Shown here: one piece after another, positions 8,592 through 17,881 of the stretch
Numbering within the stretch: position 1 is the first letter of the stretch
Layout: the number at the start of each line of letters is the position of its first letter
NCBI RefSeq assembly: GCF_023631325.1
Contig: NZ_JALQDG010000021.1
Location: 186,001-250,000, forward strand
Source: Caballeronia sp. INDeC2
Lineage (GTDB): Bacteria; Pseudomonadota; Gammaproteobacteria; Burkholderiales; Burkholderiaceae
Length of the DNA stretch: 64,000 nucleotides
Reading direction: 5' to 3'
Notes under the pieces: model-generated
What the model was told of the DNA's origin: nothing
Databases searched by the model: none
What the model saw: only the letters and a program-made list of their open reading frames with translations
Program-made: the position numbers and the translations under genes

Positions 8592-9614
8592 TCAAGCGGA
8601 AGACGACTTGGCCATGCCGTGTGTGGCGCCGTTCACGGCGTCTTCGATCATCAGCGGCTCGAGCGCGTAGCCCGCGGCCCGCCACGCCGCGAGGCCGCCG
8701 AGCAGCGGCGCGACATCGGTGAAACCATGCGCGACCAGGTCCTTGACGGCGAGCGCGGCCGACACTTCGCTCGGGCAATCGCAATACGTCACGAGCTTGC
8801 GATCGCGCGCGATGCCGGCGAGTTGCGCCGCGGCGTCGTCGTGCAGCAGCAGCGCGCCGGGAATGGCGAACGGATCCATCGCGCGCCGTTCGCGGCGGCG
8901 CACGTCGATGACGAGCGGCGGCGGTTCGCGATCGAGTAGCGCGCGCAGCATCGCGATATCGATGCGCGCCATGCGCAGCCTGCGCAACAGCGACACGCGC
9001 TGCCACCAGCGCATCGCGAGATAGAGCGCGAGCGCGATGATCGCGAGCGCGATCACGCCGCGCCCGAAGAGGTCGAGCCAGGCGAGCATGCGATCGACGA
9101 GATCGGCGAACATCGCGCCGAACGCGACGCCAATGCCTGACCACAGCAACGCGCCGAGCGCGTCATAAAACAGAAAGCTGCCAAAGCCGATTCCGGTCGC
9201 GCCCGCGACGGGAATCGCGAGCGTCGACAAGCCGGGGATGAATTTCGACAAGGCGAGAATGCGCACGCCGAAGCGCCCGAAGAAGTCGAGGCTGCGGTTC
9301 ACGCAGGTATCGCGCGAGATCGAGACCTTGCACATGAAGGCGAGCACGCGGCTGCCGTAGCGTCGTCCGAGGCAGAACCAGAGCGTGTCGCCGATGAGCG
9401 CGGCAATGCTGGCCGTGACGACGATCGCCGCGAGCGGTCCCCATGCCGCCGATGGAAAGCTCGACGGCAGGCCCGATGCGAAGCTCGCGGAGACGGTGAT
9501 CGCGCCGGTCAAAACCAATGTGGGCAAGGCTGGCAGCGGCAAGCCGAGGCATTCGAGCAGAACGTTGGCAAAAACCAACGGCAGGCCGTATTCGATGATC
9601 AGCTCGCGTAGCAT
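8592..9614 (-). CDS. DedA-family membrane protein fused to a rhodanese domain
   Basis: The first 205 residues form a DedA/VTT membrane protein with several hydrophobic segments and the re-entrant motif SKFIPGLSTLAIPVAGATG (123-141); DedA proteins are tied to envelope lipid transport and proton-gradient homeostasis. After a basic linker, residues 215-325 form a rhodanese-like domain with LVIDVRRRER and an active-site loop YCDCPSE (Cys278, Cys280), predicted in the cytoplasm. A sulfur-transfer or thiol-sensing role is inferred. It is 20 bases ahead of mnmC on the same strand, so the two are probably cotranscribed. MLRELIIEYG fits a DedA N-terminus; no strong Shine-Dalgarno is visible. Confidence 0.9.
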   Translation of the reverse strand: MLRELIIEYGLPLVFANVLLECLGLPLPALPTLVLTGAITVSASFASGLPSSFPSAAWGPLAAIVVTASIAALIGDTLWFCLGRRYGSRVLAFMCKVSISRDTCVNRSLDFFGRFGVRILALSKFIPGLSTLAIPVAGATGIGFGSFLFYDALGALLWSGIGVAFGAMFADLVDRMLAWLDLFGRGVIALAIIALALYLAMRWWQRVSLLRRLRMARIDIAMLRALLDREPPPLVIDVRRRERRAMDPFAIPGALLLHDDAAAQLAGIARDRKLVTYCDCPSEVSAALAVKDLVAHGFTDVAPLLGGLAAWRAAGYALEPLMIEDAVNGATHGMAKSSSA

Positions 9615-9834
9615 GGATCGGACCCAGTTGTTCTGCGTCAGAAAAACCGCCGGGAGCCCAAAAAATATAAGGGTAAATCTTTGAAACCCTTATCCTGATT
9701 GGGTTTGCGCTGCGCTATCATACCAAGCGCCGCGTATAGAGGCGGCGCGAAGGCGACGGAGTGGAGCAATGCCGGTGAGATGGCGCATGACCACGCCGAT
9801 TCGTCGGGCGGGCGCGCCAGAAGGCCGTCCCTAC

Positions 9835-9862
9835 TCGACTGCACGGCTTGCGCACGTATAAT
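9835..9862 (+). promoter_or_regulatory. Candidate sigma-70 promoter of the HU gene
   Basis: A perfect TATAAT (9857-9862) lies 16 bases after TCGACT (9835-9840, a weak -35). Transcription would start near 9869, giving a leader of about 40 bases to the HU start. Confidence 0.55.
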
Positions 9863-9911
9863 CGGCGCGTTCGCGCTGTTCGTGTCAACCTAAACTGATA
9901 AAGGAACCTTA

Positions 9912-10190
9912 ATGAACAAACAGGAATTGATCGACGCCGTAGCCGCTCAGACCGGCGCCAGCAAGGCTCAAACCGGCGAAACGCTGGACACGTTGCTCGA
10001 AGTGATCAAGAAGGCTGTATCGAAAGGTGACGCGGTTCAGTTGATCGGCTTCGGCAGCTTCGGCTCGGGAAAGCGCGCAGCGCGCACCGGCCGCAACCCG
10101 AAGACTGGCGAGTCCATCAAGATTCCGGCCGCAAAGACGGTCAAGTTTACGGCTGGCAAGGCATTCAAGGACGCAGTGAACAAGCGGTAA
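9912..10190 (+). CDS. hup: HU family DNA-binding protein
   Basis: A 92-residue nucleoid protein that bends DNA as a dimer. [20 protein letters not shown] at the N-terminus, the [25 protein letters not shown] beta-arm region with its Arg-Asn-Pro tip, and a basic C-terminal [16 protein letters not shown] are textbook HU. Length is the family norm. AAAGGAACC is well placed ahead of the ATG. It has its own promoter and terminator, so it is monocistronic. The assignment to HU alpha or beta type is not meaningful in this family with one typical gene. Confidence 0.97.
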   Translation: MNKQELIDAVAAQTGASKAQTGETLDTLLEVIKKAVSKGDAVQLIGFGSFGSGKRAARTGRNPKTGESIKIPAAKTVKFTAGKAFKDAVNKR

Positions 10191-10235
10191 GCATCTTGCC
10201 GATTGTGCGGCTACTCGAAGTAGCCAGTTGTACAT

Positions 10236-10260
10236 AACCCGCCTTCGGCGGGTTTTTTTT
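10236..10260 (+). terminator. Terminator of the HU gene
   Basis: AACCCGCC, loop TTC, GGCGGGTT, then eight T. A separate perfect 7-bp hairpin (GGCTACT/AGTAGCC, 10209-10225) stands just upstream, between the stop codon and the terminator. Confidence 0.92.
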
Positions 10261-10312
10261 CGGCTGCGCGTTTTGCTTGACGGCTCGACGTTGCATCGAG
10301 CCGTTGGGACCA

Positions 10313-11587
10313 TCAATGCCGATGATCCTCGCAACCGCAATCGGGACCATGATCGTGGTCGTGGTCGTGGTCATGATCGTGGTCGTGCTCTTCGACTTCC
10401 CACGCAGGGAACGGATCGGCGAAGCGATGCCAGCCATCGGGGCCGAGCGCCCATTCGTCGTCGGTCAGAAGGCATGCGTCGAACCGGGTCTGCCACGCGT
10501 CGGGATCGAGATTCTCGCCGATCAGCACCAGCTCCTGCCGTCGATCGCCGATGCTGTTGTCATCCGGATCGCCATACCATTCCGCGACGATCTCCGCTTC
10601 GAGCTCGGGGTCGTCTGTCGGCCATTCGCTGCGCTCCTGCGCCGCCCACCACAAACCCGCCGGACCATGCCGGACCGTTCCGCCCGCTTGCGATAGCGAG
10701 CCGCCGACATCGCTTCGCGTCGCGAGCCAGAAGAAGCCCTTCGCGCGCAGCACGCCGGGCCATTCCTGATGCAGCAGGTTCCACAGGCGTTCGGGATGGA
10801 ACGGCCGCCGCGCCCGATACACGACATGGCCGACGCCGGATGCATCGGGTTCGTCGCTCGACGGATGCTCGCCGTTGAGAATCGCGAGCCAGCCGGGCGC
10901 GCTCGCGGTCGCATCGAAGTCGAAGCGGCCGGTGTTCAGCACGTCGCCGGAAGACACGTCGCCCGATTGCGCCCGCACCTGAAGCGCGCGCGGATTGAGG
11001 CCGTGCAAGATGCGCGCGATCCTTTCCACGTCCTCCACGCTGGCGAGGTCGATCTTGTTGATGACGACGACATCGCAGAACTCGATCTGTTCGATGAGCG
11101 TTTCGACGACCGTCTGATCGTCTTCATCGTCGTGGCCTGTTTGCGAGAGACCGCGCTCGGAGAGCGAATCCGAAGACGCATAGTCGCGCAGGAAAGTCGC
11201 GGCATCGATCACGGTGACGAACGTATCGAGATGCGCGCGGCCCGCGAGCGTCGCGTCGTCGTCATCGCCGAACGCTAGATGCTCGGCGATCGTCATCGGA
11301 TGCGCGACGCCCGGCGATTCGACGACGATCGCATCGAAGCGCTGCTGTTGCGCGATCCACGTGATCGCGCTTTCGAGCGCTTCCATCGACTGGTCGCCGA
11401 GCGTCAGCACGAGGCAGCCGTTGGGCAGTTCGGTGGTTTCGCGATCCGCGTTCGACGCGGCCTTGCCGCATGTCACGGCGCCGATGCGTAATCCATCGGC
11501 GTTGGCGAGCAAGGCATCGACGAGCGTGGTCTTACCCGCGCCGGTGAATCCCGATAGCACGGTAATGGGCAATGGCGTCTGGTTCAT
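10313..11587 (-). CDS. CobW-family (COG0523) GTPase lacking the CxCC metal motif
   Basis: A 424-residue G3E-family GTPase, related to metallochaperones that load zinc or cobalt. The Walker A GFTGAGKT lies at residues 13-20, INKIDLASVED is the NKxD base motif, and the C-terminal CobW_C domain is followed by a histidine-aspartate repeat tail (HDHDHDH) ending CGCEDHRH. Unusually, the signature NGCxCC after the switch I region reads NGCLVLTLG, keeping only Cys58. The second family member in this window (35820-36881) has NGCICC intact. I start at the ATG at 11587, because upstream residues are arginine-rich and unlike the family. Metal specificity is unknown; zinc starvation chaperone (ZigA-like) is one possibility. 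Confidence 0.87.
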   Translation of the reverse strand: MNQTPLPITVLSGFTGAGKTTLVDALLANADGLRIGAVTCGKAASNADRETTELPNGCLVLTLGDQSMEALESAITWIAQQQRFDAIVVESPGVAHPMTIAEHLAFGDDDDATLAGRAHLDTFVTVIDAATFLRDYASSDSLSERGLSQTGHDDEDDQTVVETLIEQIEFCDVVVINKIDLASVEDVERIARILHGLNPRALQVRAQSGDVSSGDVLNTGRFDFDATASAPGWLAILNGEHPSSDEPDASGVGHVVYRARRPFHPERLWNLLHQEWPGVLRAKGFFWLATRSDVGGSLSQAGGTVRHGPAGLWWAAQERSEWPTDDPELEAEIVAEWYGDPDDNSIGDRRQELVLIGENLDPDAWQTRFDACLLTDDEWALGPDGWHRFADPFPAWEVEEHDHDHDHDHDHDHGPDCGCEDHRH

Positions 11588-11723
11588 CGCAGTGGAGCGT
11601 GACGGAGGAAGGGGAGCGCGCGAGCGCGAGCCGGCGCTGCCGTTCGGCGGCGCGAGCGATCGAATAGGGGATTTTGCATCAAATGCGCGCGGGACGCGGC
11701 GCGCATGATGAGCGCGCCGAAGC

Positions 11724-12167
11724 TCAGCGCGCGGCCTGGAGCAGCTTCCAGCGACGCAGGATCTCGATGATCTGCGCCGAGTACTTGTCGCGCAGCGCGG
11801 GTGTTTCGGAATGGTAAGCACCGACTGCCTGCCACGAGTTGCCGTACTTGTTCATCTTCTGCCGCAGATGCCAGGCGGCGACATACACGCTCTTGCACGG
11901 CTCCATCAGCGTGCCGCTGGAAATGCCGTACTGGGCCAGCGTATTGAGATGGATCGAGTTGATCTGCATCAGCCCGTAGTCGACCGAGCCATTGGCGTTC
12001 TTGTTGATGGCGTCGGGCTTGTTGTGCGATTCCTGCCACGCGATGGCGCGCAGGATGAGTGGATTGACCTTCTGGTACTTCGCCGCTTCGTCGAAGCAGT
12101 CTGCGTGTGCGGAGGCGGCCGCCATGAGCGGCCCGCAAATCGCAAGTAGTCGCAGTATTCTCTTCAT
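11724..12167 (-). CDS. Small lytic transglycosylase (IagB/VirB1-like)
   Basis: A 147-residue secreted SLT-domain protein predicted to cleave peptidoglycan in the periplasm. MKRILRLLAICGPLMAAASAHA is a clear Sec signal peptide. The mature part has the family motif AIAWQESHNKPDAIN with the catalytic Glu, NGSVDYGLMQINSIHL, and the AAWHLRQKMNKYG segment. AGAGGGAAG directly precedes the ATG at 12167. Small enzymes of this kind open the wall for secretion machines or pili, and it sits upstream of and divergent from the type II secretion operon; a functional link is attractive but inferred. Confidence 0.9.
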   Translation of the reverse strand: MKRILRLLAICGPLMAAASAHADCFDEAAKYQKVNPLILRAIAWQESHNKPDAINKNANGSVDYGLMQINSIHLNTLAQYGISSGTLMEPCKSVYVAAWHLRQKMNKYGNSWQAVGAYHSETPALRDKYSAQIIEILRRWKLLQAAR

Positions 12168-12757
12168 CTTCCCTCTACTCCATCCGCACACGCGGAACGT
12201 CATGCCGCCGTTGCGGCGCCTTGGCGCCAACGCCAACAAATCAACGCCCGCGGCCGGACTGCATGGGGAAAACCCGCCCATTTCGCAACCGCCCGGAATG
12301 CGGAACCGACCGTATCATACCGGCTGACGATTCAGACCATAAGTTGGCTATCAGACATACGCCCGGTTGACGGCCGGAAGGCCGCAAGAACAGGAAACCG
12401 CCGGACCGTCAATCGGACGTGTTCTAAATGTATGAATAATAAGACTTCTGGACGGGGTACAATTCGGCTCCCGCGTGCATCGGCCGACCTTCGGGACCGC
12501 CCCAGGTACGGTTTATCGGCAAGTTATTCGAAAGACTTGAGAGCGCTGGGCCGTATCGAAATTGATAGCCGGGGGTCGCCTGACCCGGAACGAATTGGCA
12601 CAATTTCGTTACATTGAGCTGTTATCGTCATATTTTTTAAAAAATGTCCGCGAAGGGCCGGCCCTGTTCGTGCCACGTCGCGGTCGGCAGCGCTCTCGGC
12701 TGACGAGCGGTGCTGCCTTAGCTGGCTCCCCAGAGACCCGGCTCTGACATCACATTC
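12168..12757. other. Divergent spacer between the lytic transglycosylase and gspD
   Basis: No gene is supportable in these 590 bases. They hold promoters for both directions. Visible items are an inverted repeat TTGACGG (12367-12373)/CCGTCAA (12406-12412) and a perfect AT palindrome of six T and six A (12632-12645). TTGAGC (12614-12619) with TTAAAA 17 bases on is a weak sigma-70 candidate for the gsp operon. Confidence 0.55.
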
Positions 12758-15175
12758 ATGAGAAGACAACCTATGGCACTGCGTCGTATCGCGACGGCAC
12801 TGCTGGCGGCGGGACTTATCGTCGCGCAAGCCGCGCACGCGCAAGTGACGTTGAATTTCGTCAACGCGGACATCGACCAGGTCGCGAAAGCGATTGGCGC
12901 CGCTACCGGCAAAACGATCATCGTCGATCCCCGCGTGAAGGGGCAACTCAACCTGGTCTCGGAGAACTCGGTTCCCGAGGACCAGGCGCTGAAGACGCTC
13001 CAGTCGTCGCTGCGCATGCAGGGCTTCGCGCTCGTGCAAGATCACGGCGTCCTGAAGGTCGTGCCCGAAGCCGACGCCAAGCTGCAGGGCGTCCCCACGT
13101 ATGTCGGCAACACGCCGGCCGCGCGCGGCGATCAGGTGATCACGCAGGTCTTTCAGTTGCGTAACGAATCGGCGAACAATCTCCTGCCGGTGCTGCGCCC
13201 GCTGATCTCGCCGAACAACACGATCGCGGCCTATCCGGCGAACAACACGCTCGTCGTCACGGATTACGCCGACAACGTGCGCCGCATCGCGGGCATCATC
13301 GCGGGCGTCGATACGGCGGCGGGCCGCTCCGTCGATCTCGTCACGCTGAAGAACGCGAACGCCATCGACGTCGCCGAGCAGATGAACAAGCTGCTCGATC
13401 CCGGCGCGATCGGCAGCACCGACGCGACGCTCAAAGTCACCGTCACGCCCGATGCGCGCACCAATTCGCTGATGTTCCGCGCATCCAGCGCCTCGCGCCT
13501 CGCCGCGGCGAAGCAACTGGCGCAGAAGCTCGATTCGCCCACGTCGCAGCCGGGTAACATGCACGTCGTCGCGCTGCGCAATGCCGACGCGACGCGCCTC
13601 GCCAAGACGCTGCGCGCGATGATGGGCAAGGGCAACAACAACTCGGACAACACGTCGGGTTCCAACTCGAACGCGAACTCGTTCGGCCAGAGCGGCGGCG
13701 GCCTCGGCAATTCGTCGATGTCCACCGGCACGTCCGGCACGCCGCCTCTGCCCGGCGGTCTGGGCGGCAGTACGGGCAGCAGCAATAATCCGATGACGGG
13801 CGGCGCGGGCAACCGCGACTCGAGCTTCTCGTCGAACAAGGACAACGATTCCGGCAGCGACCAGGGCGGCGGCATGATCCAGGCCGACGCCGCCACGAAC
13901 TCGCTGATCATCACCGCCGCGGACCCGGTCTATCGGAACTTGCGCGCCGTGATCGACCAGCTCGACGCCCGCCGCGCGCAGGTCTACATCGAGGCGCTGA
14001 TCGTCGAATTGTCCGCGACTACCGGCGCGAACCTCGGCATCCAGTGGCAGGGCCTCCTGCTCTCGAACGGCGGCAACAACGCGCTTTACGGCGGCACGAG
14101 CTTCGGTCAGGGCAACACGAACATCGTCGATCTGACCTTGCAGGGCAACGCGATCGCGCAGAATCCGTCGGCCATCACATCGACCACGGGCCTGCTCGCG
14201 CAGGGCCTCAACATCGGCTTGCTGCACCGCTTCGGCAATCTGTTCGGGCTCGGCGGACTGTTGCAGGCGTTGTCGACATCCGCGGATGCGAACATCCTCT
14301 CGACGCCGAACCTGATCACGCTCGACAACGAGGAAGCGAAGATCGTCGTCGGCCAGAACGTGCCGGTCGTGACCGGCTCGTATGCTACGCCGACCGCGAA
14401 CGCCGCGACCTCGGTCACCGCGTTCAACACGTTCGACCGCCGCGATGTCGGCGTGACGCTGCACGTGAAGCCGCAGATCACCGACGGCGGCGTGCTCAAG
14501 ATGCAGATCTATCAGGAAGATTCGAGCGTCGATACCACCACGAAGAACGATCCGGGCGGCGTGACGATCAACACGCGCTCGGTGCAGTCGACCATCCTCG
14601 CGGACGACGGCGAGATCGTCGTGCTCGGCGGCCTGATGCAGGATCAGTACAACAACAACAACAGCAAGATCCCGCTGCTCGGCGACATTCCGTTCATCGG
14701 AAGCCTGTTCAGAAGCGAAAGCAAGACGCGCACGAAGACCAACCTCATGGTGTTCCTGCGACCGGTGATCGTGCGAGATCAGGCGACGTCCACGCAGATC
14801 GCCAACACGCGCTATGAGTATCTGCGCCAGCAGCAGTACGGCTCGACGACGGACAACCGTCTCATCAAGGATCAGAACGTGCCGGTGATGCCGCCGAAGC
14901 CGCTCGGTCCGAGCGAAGGCGGCGGCGCGCCGGCGCAAAATCTGCTGGACTGGAGCAATACGACGCGCGGCCCCGGCCCGAGCACGACGCTGCCGCAGAA
15001 CCCGGATGCAGGTCCGGCGCCGCAGCCGATGCAATCCGCGCCGCAATCGACGATGCCGCCGCAGGGTTATCCGCTTCCTGCGAACGGCGCGACCAACGCC
15101 ATGCCGGGCAACGCCGCGACCAACACCCTGCCGGGTAACGCGGCGACGAACGGCCAACAAGGAGTCCGACCGTGA
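12758..15175 (+). CDS. gspD: Type II secretion secretin GspD
   Basis: Outer-membrane secretin of the general secretory pathway, which forms the exit channel. A Sec signal ends at AAHA, followed by the N0 domain VTLNFVNADIDQVAKAIG and N1-N3 repeats (ITQVFQLRNESANNLLPVLRPL, VDLVTLKNANAIDVAEQMN). A Gly/Ser/Asn-rich stretch of about 70 residues interrupts N3. The secretin core shows VPVVTGSY, GVTLHVKPQIT and LADDGEIVVLGGLMQD, and LLGDIPFIGSLFRS. The C-terminus carries GNAATN repeats. There is no lipobox. Start is either 12758 or ATG 12773 (MALRR), the latter better spaced from GAGAAG. It heads a 12-gene operon. Confidence 0.96.
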   Translation: MRRQPMALRRIATALLAAGLIVAQAAHAQVTLNFVNADIDQVAKAIGAATGKTIIVDPRVKGQLNLVSENSVPEDQALKTLQSSLRMQGFALVQDHGVLKVVPEADAKLQGVPTYVGNTPAARGDQVITQVFQLRNESANNLLPVLRPLISPNNTIAAYPANNTLVVTDYADNVRRIAGIIAGVDTAAGRSVDLVTLKNANAIDVAEQMNKLLDPGAIGSTDATLKVTVTPDARTNSLMFRASSASRLAAAKQLAQKLDSPTSQPGNMHVVALRNADATRLAKTLRAMMGKGNNNSDNTSGSNSNANSFGQSGGGLGNSSMSTGTSGTPPLPGGLGGSTGSSNNPMTGGAGNRDSSFSSNKDNDSGSDQGGGMIQADAATNSLIITAADPVYRNLRAVIDQLDARRAQVYIEALIVELSATTGANLGIQWQGLLLSNGGNNALYGGTSFGQGNTNIVDLTLQGNAIAQNPSAITSTTGLLAQGLNIGLLHRFGNLFGLGGLLQALSTSADANILSTPNLITLDNEEAKIVVGQNVPVVTGSYATPTANAATSVTAFNTFDRRDVGVTLHVKPQITDGGVLKMQIYQEDSSVDTTTKNDPGGVTINTRSVQSTILADDGEIVVLGGLMQDQYNNNNSKIPLLGDIPFIGSLFRSESKTRTKTNLMVFLRPVIVRDQATSTQIANTRYEYLRQQQYGSTTDNRLIKDQNVPVMPPKPLGPSEGGGAPAQNLLDWSNTTRGPGPSTTLPQNPDAGPAPQPMQSAPQSTMPPQGYPLPANGATNAMPGNAATNTLPGNAATNGQQGVRP

Positions 15176-16659
15176 GTACGGTCAACGATGCAGTCGAGAG
15201 CGCGAGCAGCGCGGCGTCGCCGCTGGCGGCCCGGCTCGTGCCCTACGGCTTCGCGCGCAGCGGGCAGATTCTGCTCGCGCACCAGCACGCCGACAGCATC
15301 GAGGTATGGATCAGCGAGCGCACGACCGACGCGGCGCTCGCCGAAGTCGCGCGTAATTTCGGCGCGCTGTCGATCGTGCGCAAGCCTGCCGATGAACTCG
15401 CCGCCGCGATCAATTCGGCGTACGCGCGCAACGACGGCAGCGCGGCGCAGGTGGTCGGCGAAGTGGAAGGCGAAGTCGATCTGTCGCGGTTGATGCAGGA
15501 CATTCCCGAAGTCGAGGATCTGCTCGAGTCGGAAGACGATGCGCCGATCATCCGCATGATCAACGCGCTCCTCACGCAGGCGGCGCGCGAGCAGGCATCG
15601 GATATTCACATCGAGCCGTTCGAAAATGCGTCGGTGGTGCGCTTTCGCGTCGACGGCACGCTGCGCGATGTCGTTCGTCCGAAGAAGGCGCTGCACGGCG
15701 CGCTGATCTCGCGTATCAAGATCATGGCGCAGCTCGATATCGCCGAAAAACGCTTGCCGCAGGACGGCCGCATCACGTTGCGCGTGGGCGGACGCCCCGT
15801 CGACGTGCGGGTTTCCACGCTGCCGACCGGCCACGGCGAGCGCGCGGTGCTGCGTCTCTTGGAAAAGGACGCGCAACGCCTGAATCTCGAAAAGCTCGGC
15901 ATGGCGCGCGACACGCTCGTCCACTTCGACAAGCTGATCGGCCGTCCGCACGGCATCGTGCTCGTGACCGGCCCGACCGGCTCCGGCAAGACGACCACGC
16001 TCTATGCGGCGATGTCGCGGCTGGAGACCACGACCACCAACATCATGACGGTGGAAGATCCGATCGAATACGACCTGTCGGGGATCGGACAGACGCAGGT
16101 GAACGAGCGCATCGGCATGACCTTCGCGCGCGCGTTGCGTTCGATTCTTCGCCAGGATCCGGACATCATCATGATCGGTGAAATCCGCGATCTCGAAACC
16201 GCGCAGATCGCGGTGCAGGCATCGCTCACCGGTCACCTCGTGCTCGCGACGCTGCACACGAACGACGCCGCATCGGCCGTCACGCGTCTCACCGACATGG
16301 GCGTGGAGCCGTATCTGCTGGCGTCGTCGCTGCTCGGCGTTCTCGCGCAGCGGCTCGTGCGCCAGCTTTGCCCGGTCTGCAAGGAAGAGCGCGTCGAGGA
16401 AGACGGCACGAAGCGTTACCATCCGGTCGGCTGCGAGCGATGCGGCCAGTCGGGTTACGTCGGCCGTCGCGGTGTCTATGAGCTGCTGCTGATCGACGAC
16501 GAAATCCGCCCGCTCATCCATCGCAACGCGGCGGATGCCGAGATTCTCGACGCGGGCCGTAAGCTTGGCATGCGCACACTGCGGGAGGACGGCGACCGCT
16601 GGCTCGCCGCCGGCGTGACGTCGCTGGAAGAAGTGCTGCGCGTGACGGGCGGAGAGTAA
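15172..16659 (+). CDS. gspE: Type II secretion ATPase GspE
   Basis: A 495-residue cytoplasmic hexameric ATPase that powers pseudopilus assembly. Walker A GPTGSGKT is at 267-274, preceded by Arg-rich GRITLRVGGRPVDVRVSTLPT; the Asp box and Walker B (DPDIIMIGEIRD) and the His box (GHLVLATLHTNDAA) follow. The tetracysteine zinc module CPVCKEE…GCERCG is present near residue 400. It starts at GTG 15172, overlapping the gspD stop by four bases, with AAGGAG ahead. Confidence 0.97.
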   Translation: MSTVNDAVESASSAASPLAARLVPYGFARSGQILLAHQHADSIEVWISERTTDAALAEVARNFGALSIVRKPADELAAAINSAYARNDGSAAQVVGEVEGEVDLSRLMQDIPEVEDLLESEDDAPIIRMINALLTQAAREQASDIHIEPFENASVVRFRVDGTLRDVVRPKKALHGALISRIKIMAQLDIAEKRLPQDGRITLRVGGRPVDVRVSTLPTGHGERAVLRLLEKDAQRLNLEKLGMARDTLVHFDKLIGRPHGIVLVTGPTGSGKTTTLYAAMSRLETTTTNIMTVEDPIEYDLSGIGQTQVNERIGMTFARALRSILRQDPDIIMIGEIRDLETAQIAVQASLTGHLVLATLHTNDAASAVTRLTDMGVEPYLLASSLLGVLAQRLVRQLCPVCKEERVEEDGTKRYHPVGCERCGQSGYVGRRGVYELLLIDDEIRPLIHRNAADAEILDAGRKLGMRTLREDGDRWLAAGVTSLEEVLRVTGGE

Positions 16660-16663
16660 CGGT

Positions 16664-17881
16664 ATGCCGGCTTTTCGTTTCGAAGCGATCGACCACGCGG
16701 GCAAGACGCAGAAAGGCGTGCTCGATGCCGACAGCGCCCGCGCCGCGCGCAGCCATTTGCGCACGCAGGGGCTGACGCCGCTCGTCGTCGAGGCGGCGGG
16801 TACGCGAACGCGCGGCGAGCGCCAGCAGCGGCTGTCGCTCGGGCGGCGTCTGTCGCAGCGTGAGCAAGCCATTCTCACGCGGCAACTCGCGAGTCTCCTG
16901 ATCGCGGGTCTGCCGCTCGGCGAGACGCTCGCGGTGCTGACGGAGCAGTCGGAGCGCGACTACATCCGCGAACTGATGGCCGCGATACGCGCCGAGGTGC
17001 TCGGCGGCCATTCCTTCGCCAACGCGCTCGCGCAGCATCCGAAGGACTTTCCGGAGATCTATCGCGCGCTCGTCGCGGCGGGCGAGCACACCGGCAAGCT
17101 CGGCCTCGTGCTGTCGCGTCTCGCGGACTACATCGAACAGCGTAATGCGTTGAAGCAGAAGATCATTCTGGCGTTCACGTATCCGGGCATCGTGACGATC
17201 ATCGCGTTCGGCATCGTCACCTTCCTGTTGAGCTATGTCGTGCCGCAGGTCGTGAACGTGTTTGCGAGCACGAAGCAGGCGCTGCCATTCTTGACCGTCA
17301 TGATGATGGCGCTTTCCTCCTTCGTCCGAAGTTACTGGTGGGCGGTGCTGATCGGCGTCGTGATTTTCGCGTGGCTGGTGAAGAGCATCCTCGCGCGGCC
17401 CGGCCCGCGCATGTCGTTCGATCGCTGGCTGCTCGGCGCGCCGCTCATCGGCAAGCTGGTGCGCGGCTATAACACGGTGCGCTTCGCCAGCACGCTCGCG
17501 ATCCTGACCGCCGCGGGCGTGCCGATCCTGCGCGCGCTGCAAGCTGCCGGCGAAACGCTCAGCAACACGGCGATGCGCGAGAACGTCGACGACGCCATCG
17601 TGCGCGTGCGCGAAGGCTCGTCGCTGTCGCGCGCGCTCGGCAACACGAAGACGTTTCCGCCCGTGCTGGTTCACCTGATCCGCTCGGGCGAAGCGACCGG
17701 CGACGTCACCACGATGCTCGACCGCGCCTCCGAAGGCGAAGCGCGCGAACTCGAACGGCGCACGATGTTCCTCACGAGCCTGCTCGAACCGCTGCTGATT
17801 CTCGCGATGGGCGGCGTCGTGCTCGTGATCGTGCTCGCCGTGATGTTGCCGATCATCGAACTGAATAATCTGGTGCAGTGA
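16664..17881 (+). CDS. gspF: Type II secretion inner-membrane protein GspF
   Basis: A 405-residue polytopic platform protein. It begins MPAFRFEAIDHAGKTQKGVLDADS, the standard GspF N-terminus, and has two T2SSF domains (about 75-195 and 275-400) with SLLIAGLPLGETL and the repeated FPPVLVHLIRSGEATG element, plus three hydrophobic segments. It follows gspE by four bases and ends one base into gspC. Confidence 0.96.
   Translation: MPAFRFEAIDHAGKTQKGVLDADSARAARSHLRTQGLTPLVVEAAGTRTRGERQQRLSLGRRLSQREQAILTRQLASLLIAGLPLGETLAVLTEQSERDYIRELMAAIRAEVLGGHSFANALAQHPKDFPEIYRALVAAGEHTGKLGLVLSRLADYIEQRNALKQKIILAFTYPGIVTIIAFGIVTFLLSYVVPQVVNVFASTKQALPFLTVMMMALSSFVRSYWWAVLIGVVIFAWLVKSILARPGPRMSFDRWLLGAPLIGKLVRGYNTVRFASTLAILTAAGVPILRALQAAGETLSNTAMRENVDDAIVRVREGSSLSRALGNTKTFPPVLVHLIRSGEATGDVTTMLDRASEGEARELERRTMFLTSLLEPLLILAMGGVVLVIVLAVMLPIIELNNLVQ

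Noticed and set aside
12590..12620. Sigma-54 promoter (TGGCAC-like) upstream of gspD
   Set aside because: The -12 GC element is missing at the required spacing.
12524..15160. 878-codon open frame antisense to gspD
   Set aside because: Arginine-rich, no domain, fully antisense to a clear secretin; GC-rich codon usage opens such frames throughout the window.
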